NCBI GenBank assembly: GCA_902803365.1
Contig: CADCPU010000084.1
Span: 1-5,495, forward strand
Source: Oscillospiraceae bacterium
GTDB taxonomy: Bacteria; Bacillota_A; Clostridia; Saccharofermentanales; Saccharofermentanaceae
DNA length: 5,495 nt
Reading direction: 5' to 3'
The notes under the pieces: generated by a model
Seen by the model: the letters and a program-made list of their open reading frames with translations, nothing else
The model's database searches: none
Told to the model about the DNA's origin: nothing
Translations under genes and position numbers: made by a program
Shown: in pieces, positions 4,356 to 5,495 of the stretch
Numbering within the stretch: the first letter of the stretch is position 1
Layout: every line of letters begins with the position of its first letter

Positions 4356-5495
4356 TTATTTCTTGGTAACGCTTACCGTTGCGCTTACGCAGTTAAGATC
4401 ACCTGTTGTGTCTGCTGCGATAGCGAGCATGGATGAAAGGTTGTAGTTAACACCATTCGGATCATAAGTAGTAAATTCGATGATCACCTTCTTAGGATTT
4501 GAAGGATCGATAGTTACTGTCTTGTTTCCGATATCAGCACCGTACATGTAGGCTGCGATAGGAGCGTCGAACTCGAGCTCGATCTTACCTGCCGTGATAG
4601 TAGTGCCGTTTACGTTATTCATCGTAAAGTCGAGTGCATATACATTCTTGCCTGAAGCATAGTCTGTGTAGCCCTGTGCCTTTGCTGCGCCTGTTGTTAC
4701 CGTGAAGTCATCCTTGGAAGGAGCTGTTGTAGGAGCAACTGTAGGAGCGACTGTAGGCTCAGGTGCTGTAGTAGGAGCAACAGTAGGAGCAGTTGTAGGC
4801 TCAACTGTCGGAGCTGTTGTAGGAGCAACAGTAGGAGCTGCCGTAGGTTCAGCAGGTGCTTCCGTAGGAGCAGCTGTCGGTGTTACTTCAGGTGTTGTAG
4901 AAGGCTTAAGGAAAACGTTCTCGATATATGTGATCGATGCTTCGCCCTTATAGATGCCTTCGCCTTGGAACTGGCCGACGCCCTTGAATGTGAGGGTATG
5001 CTTGATCTTGCCGCCGGAGAGTTTCTCCTTGGAATCTGTGATCGTGTACTGCAAGCCTCTTACGAGGTTGATGCCGTCTGCCGTATAGAAGCGGTAGTCA
5101 GGGAGCTCGTCCTTGGCGTACTCTTCCTTCTCGCCGTTAAAGAAATAACCTGTTGTTTCTACGTAGAGCTTCTTGCCTGTCTTCTTGCCGTCCTTGTATT
5201 CCCATACCTCACGGTAGAGGCCGCTTTCAGGTGCGGTCTCGGTCGTTTTCGATAACGGTTCGAAATCTGCCATGACGTTTGTCTTGCCATCAGGCATATA
5301 GAAGCCGAATGAGTCTTCTTCGTCGTACCATGTGATCTTCTTGTTGCCGGATGCGACGTGTACCGATGAGAGGAAGTAACCCTCGTCAGGATTCGGTGTG
5401 AACTCGAGATAGTTGCCGGGTCTTGAAGATGTTGCGACTGTCTGACCGTTGCTGCCGTACTTGGTGACGGTGAGAGAACCGTTTTTCTGGTATTC
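4356..5495 (-). CDS. Secreted/surface modular protein, 5'-truncated at the window edge
   Basis: The frame is open to the window end, and 379 residues are visible. The internal Met at 5297 lies within a domain (FGFYMPDGKTNVMADFEP) and is not the start. Visible residues 1 to about 80 resemble a divergent InlB B-repeat, with GxLTVTKYGSNG, PNPDEGYFLSSV and the typical closing MPDGKTNVMADFE. Residues 80-197 are beta-rich, with a segment like LTFKGVGQFQGEGIYKGEASI, and have no firm family. Residues 198-259 are a Pro/Thr/Ala/Val linker, and 260-379 form a beta-rich C-terminal domain ending in VSVTKK. No LPXTG motif, dockerin or C-terminal membrane helix is present. The signal peptide should lie beyond the right edge. 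Such architectures are usual in extracellular adhesion or carbohydrate-binding proteins of Clostridia, so export is inferred. A hairpin terminator follows the stop. Confidence 0.85.
   Translation of the reverse strand, partial: EYQKNGSLTVTKYGSNGQTVATSSRPGNYLEFTPNPDEGYFLSSVHVASGNKKITWYDEEDSFGFYMPDGKTNVMADFEPLSKTTETAPESGLYREVWEYKDGKKTGKKLYVETTGYFFNGEKEEYAKDELPDYRFYTADGINLVRGLQYTITDSKEKLSGGKIKHTLTFKGVGQFQGEGIYKGEASITYIENVFLKPSTTPEVTPTAAPTEAPAEPTAAPTVAPTTAPTVEPTTAPTVAPTTAPEPTVAPTVAPTTAPSKDDFTVTTGAAKAQGYTDYASGKNVYALDFTMNNVNGTTITAGKIELEFDAPIAAYMYGADIGNKTVTIDPSNPKKVIIEFTTYDPNGVNYNLSSMLAIAADTTGDLNCVSATVSVTKK
4719..4904 (-). repeat. Low-complexity Pro/Thr/Ala/Val linker repeat
   Basis: Sixty-two codons encode reiterated PTVAPTTAP-like units with occasional Glu (TEAPAEPT, APEPT). 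The DNA is a degenerate repeat of units such as GTAGGAGCAACA on the + strand. Such linkers separate domains in extracellular proteins and may be glycosylated. The repeat invites slippage, so unit number may vary between strains. The opposite strand reads as an open frame of Val/Gly/Ala, which is an artefact of the repeat. Confidence 0.9.

Noticed and set aside
4702..4953. Plus-strand Val/Gly/Ala-rich frame
   Set aside because: It is the complement of the Pro/Thr linker repeat; its glycine-zipper look is an artefact.
5295..5297. Met as start of the surface protein
   Set aside because: It falls in the conserved MPDG end of an InlB-like repeat, and the frame continues to the window edge with matching domain sequence.

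Overview
The window looks like chromosomal DNA from an anaerobic Firmicute, most likely class Clostridia (gut or rumen type). The reasons are AGGAGG-like ribosome binding sites, moderate G+C in the genes with AT-rich intergenic DNA, and an extracellular protein with a Pro/Thr/Ala/Val linker plus an InlB-type repeat. The taxonomic placement is inference; no rRNA or other marker gene is present.

Left part, + strand (1-1936): a probable three-gene operon. It holds the 3' part of an unrecognised gene that enters from the left edge, a very acidic 98-aa protein, and a cytosolic SGNH/GDSL-type hydrolase. The genes are separated by 24 and 1 bases. An AT-rich promoter-like region (1937-2128) follows, with a 17-bp palindrome and a 19-bp dyad that resembles a Fur box. 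It precedes a 115-aa helical protein of unknown function (2129-2476), closed by a strong and probably bidirectional terminator (2504-2547).

Centre (2568-2803): a gene-free interval between convergent genes carries six copies of a 19-bp, partly palindromic motif. Their starts are spaced 43, 44, 43, 44 and 43 bp apart. The intervening segments share a core near AAATGAG flanked by complementary arms, and base changes in the arms are partly compensatory. This is the most unusual object in the window. Because the terminator lies beyond it on the minus strand, the array is probably transcribed as the 3' untranslated region of the next gene.

Right part, - strand (2814-5495): a stand-alone LanC-like cyclase homologue (448 aa) with seven Gly-rich repeats and an altered metal-site motif, CCG in place of the usual CHG. 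Upstream of it, behind a long hairpin terminator, is the 3' part of a secreted or surface modular protein: an InlB-like repeat, a beta-rich segment, a 62-residue Pro/Thr linker and a C-terminal beta-rich domain. It runs out of the window at the right edge. No dehydratase, precursor peptide or transporter for a lanthipeptide pathway is visible next to the LanC-like gene, so its substrate cannot be read from this context.
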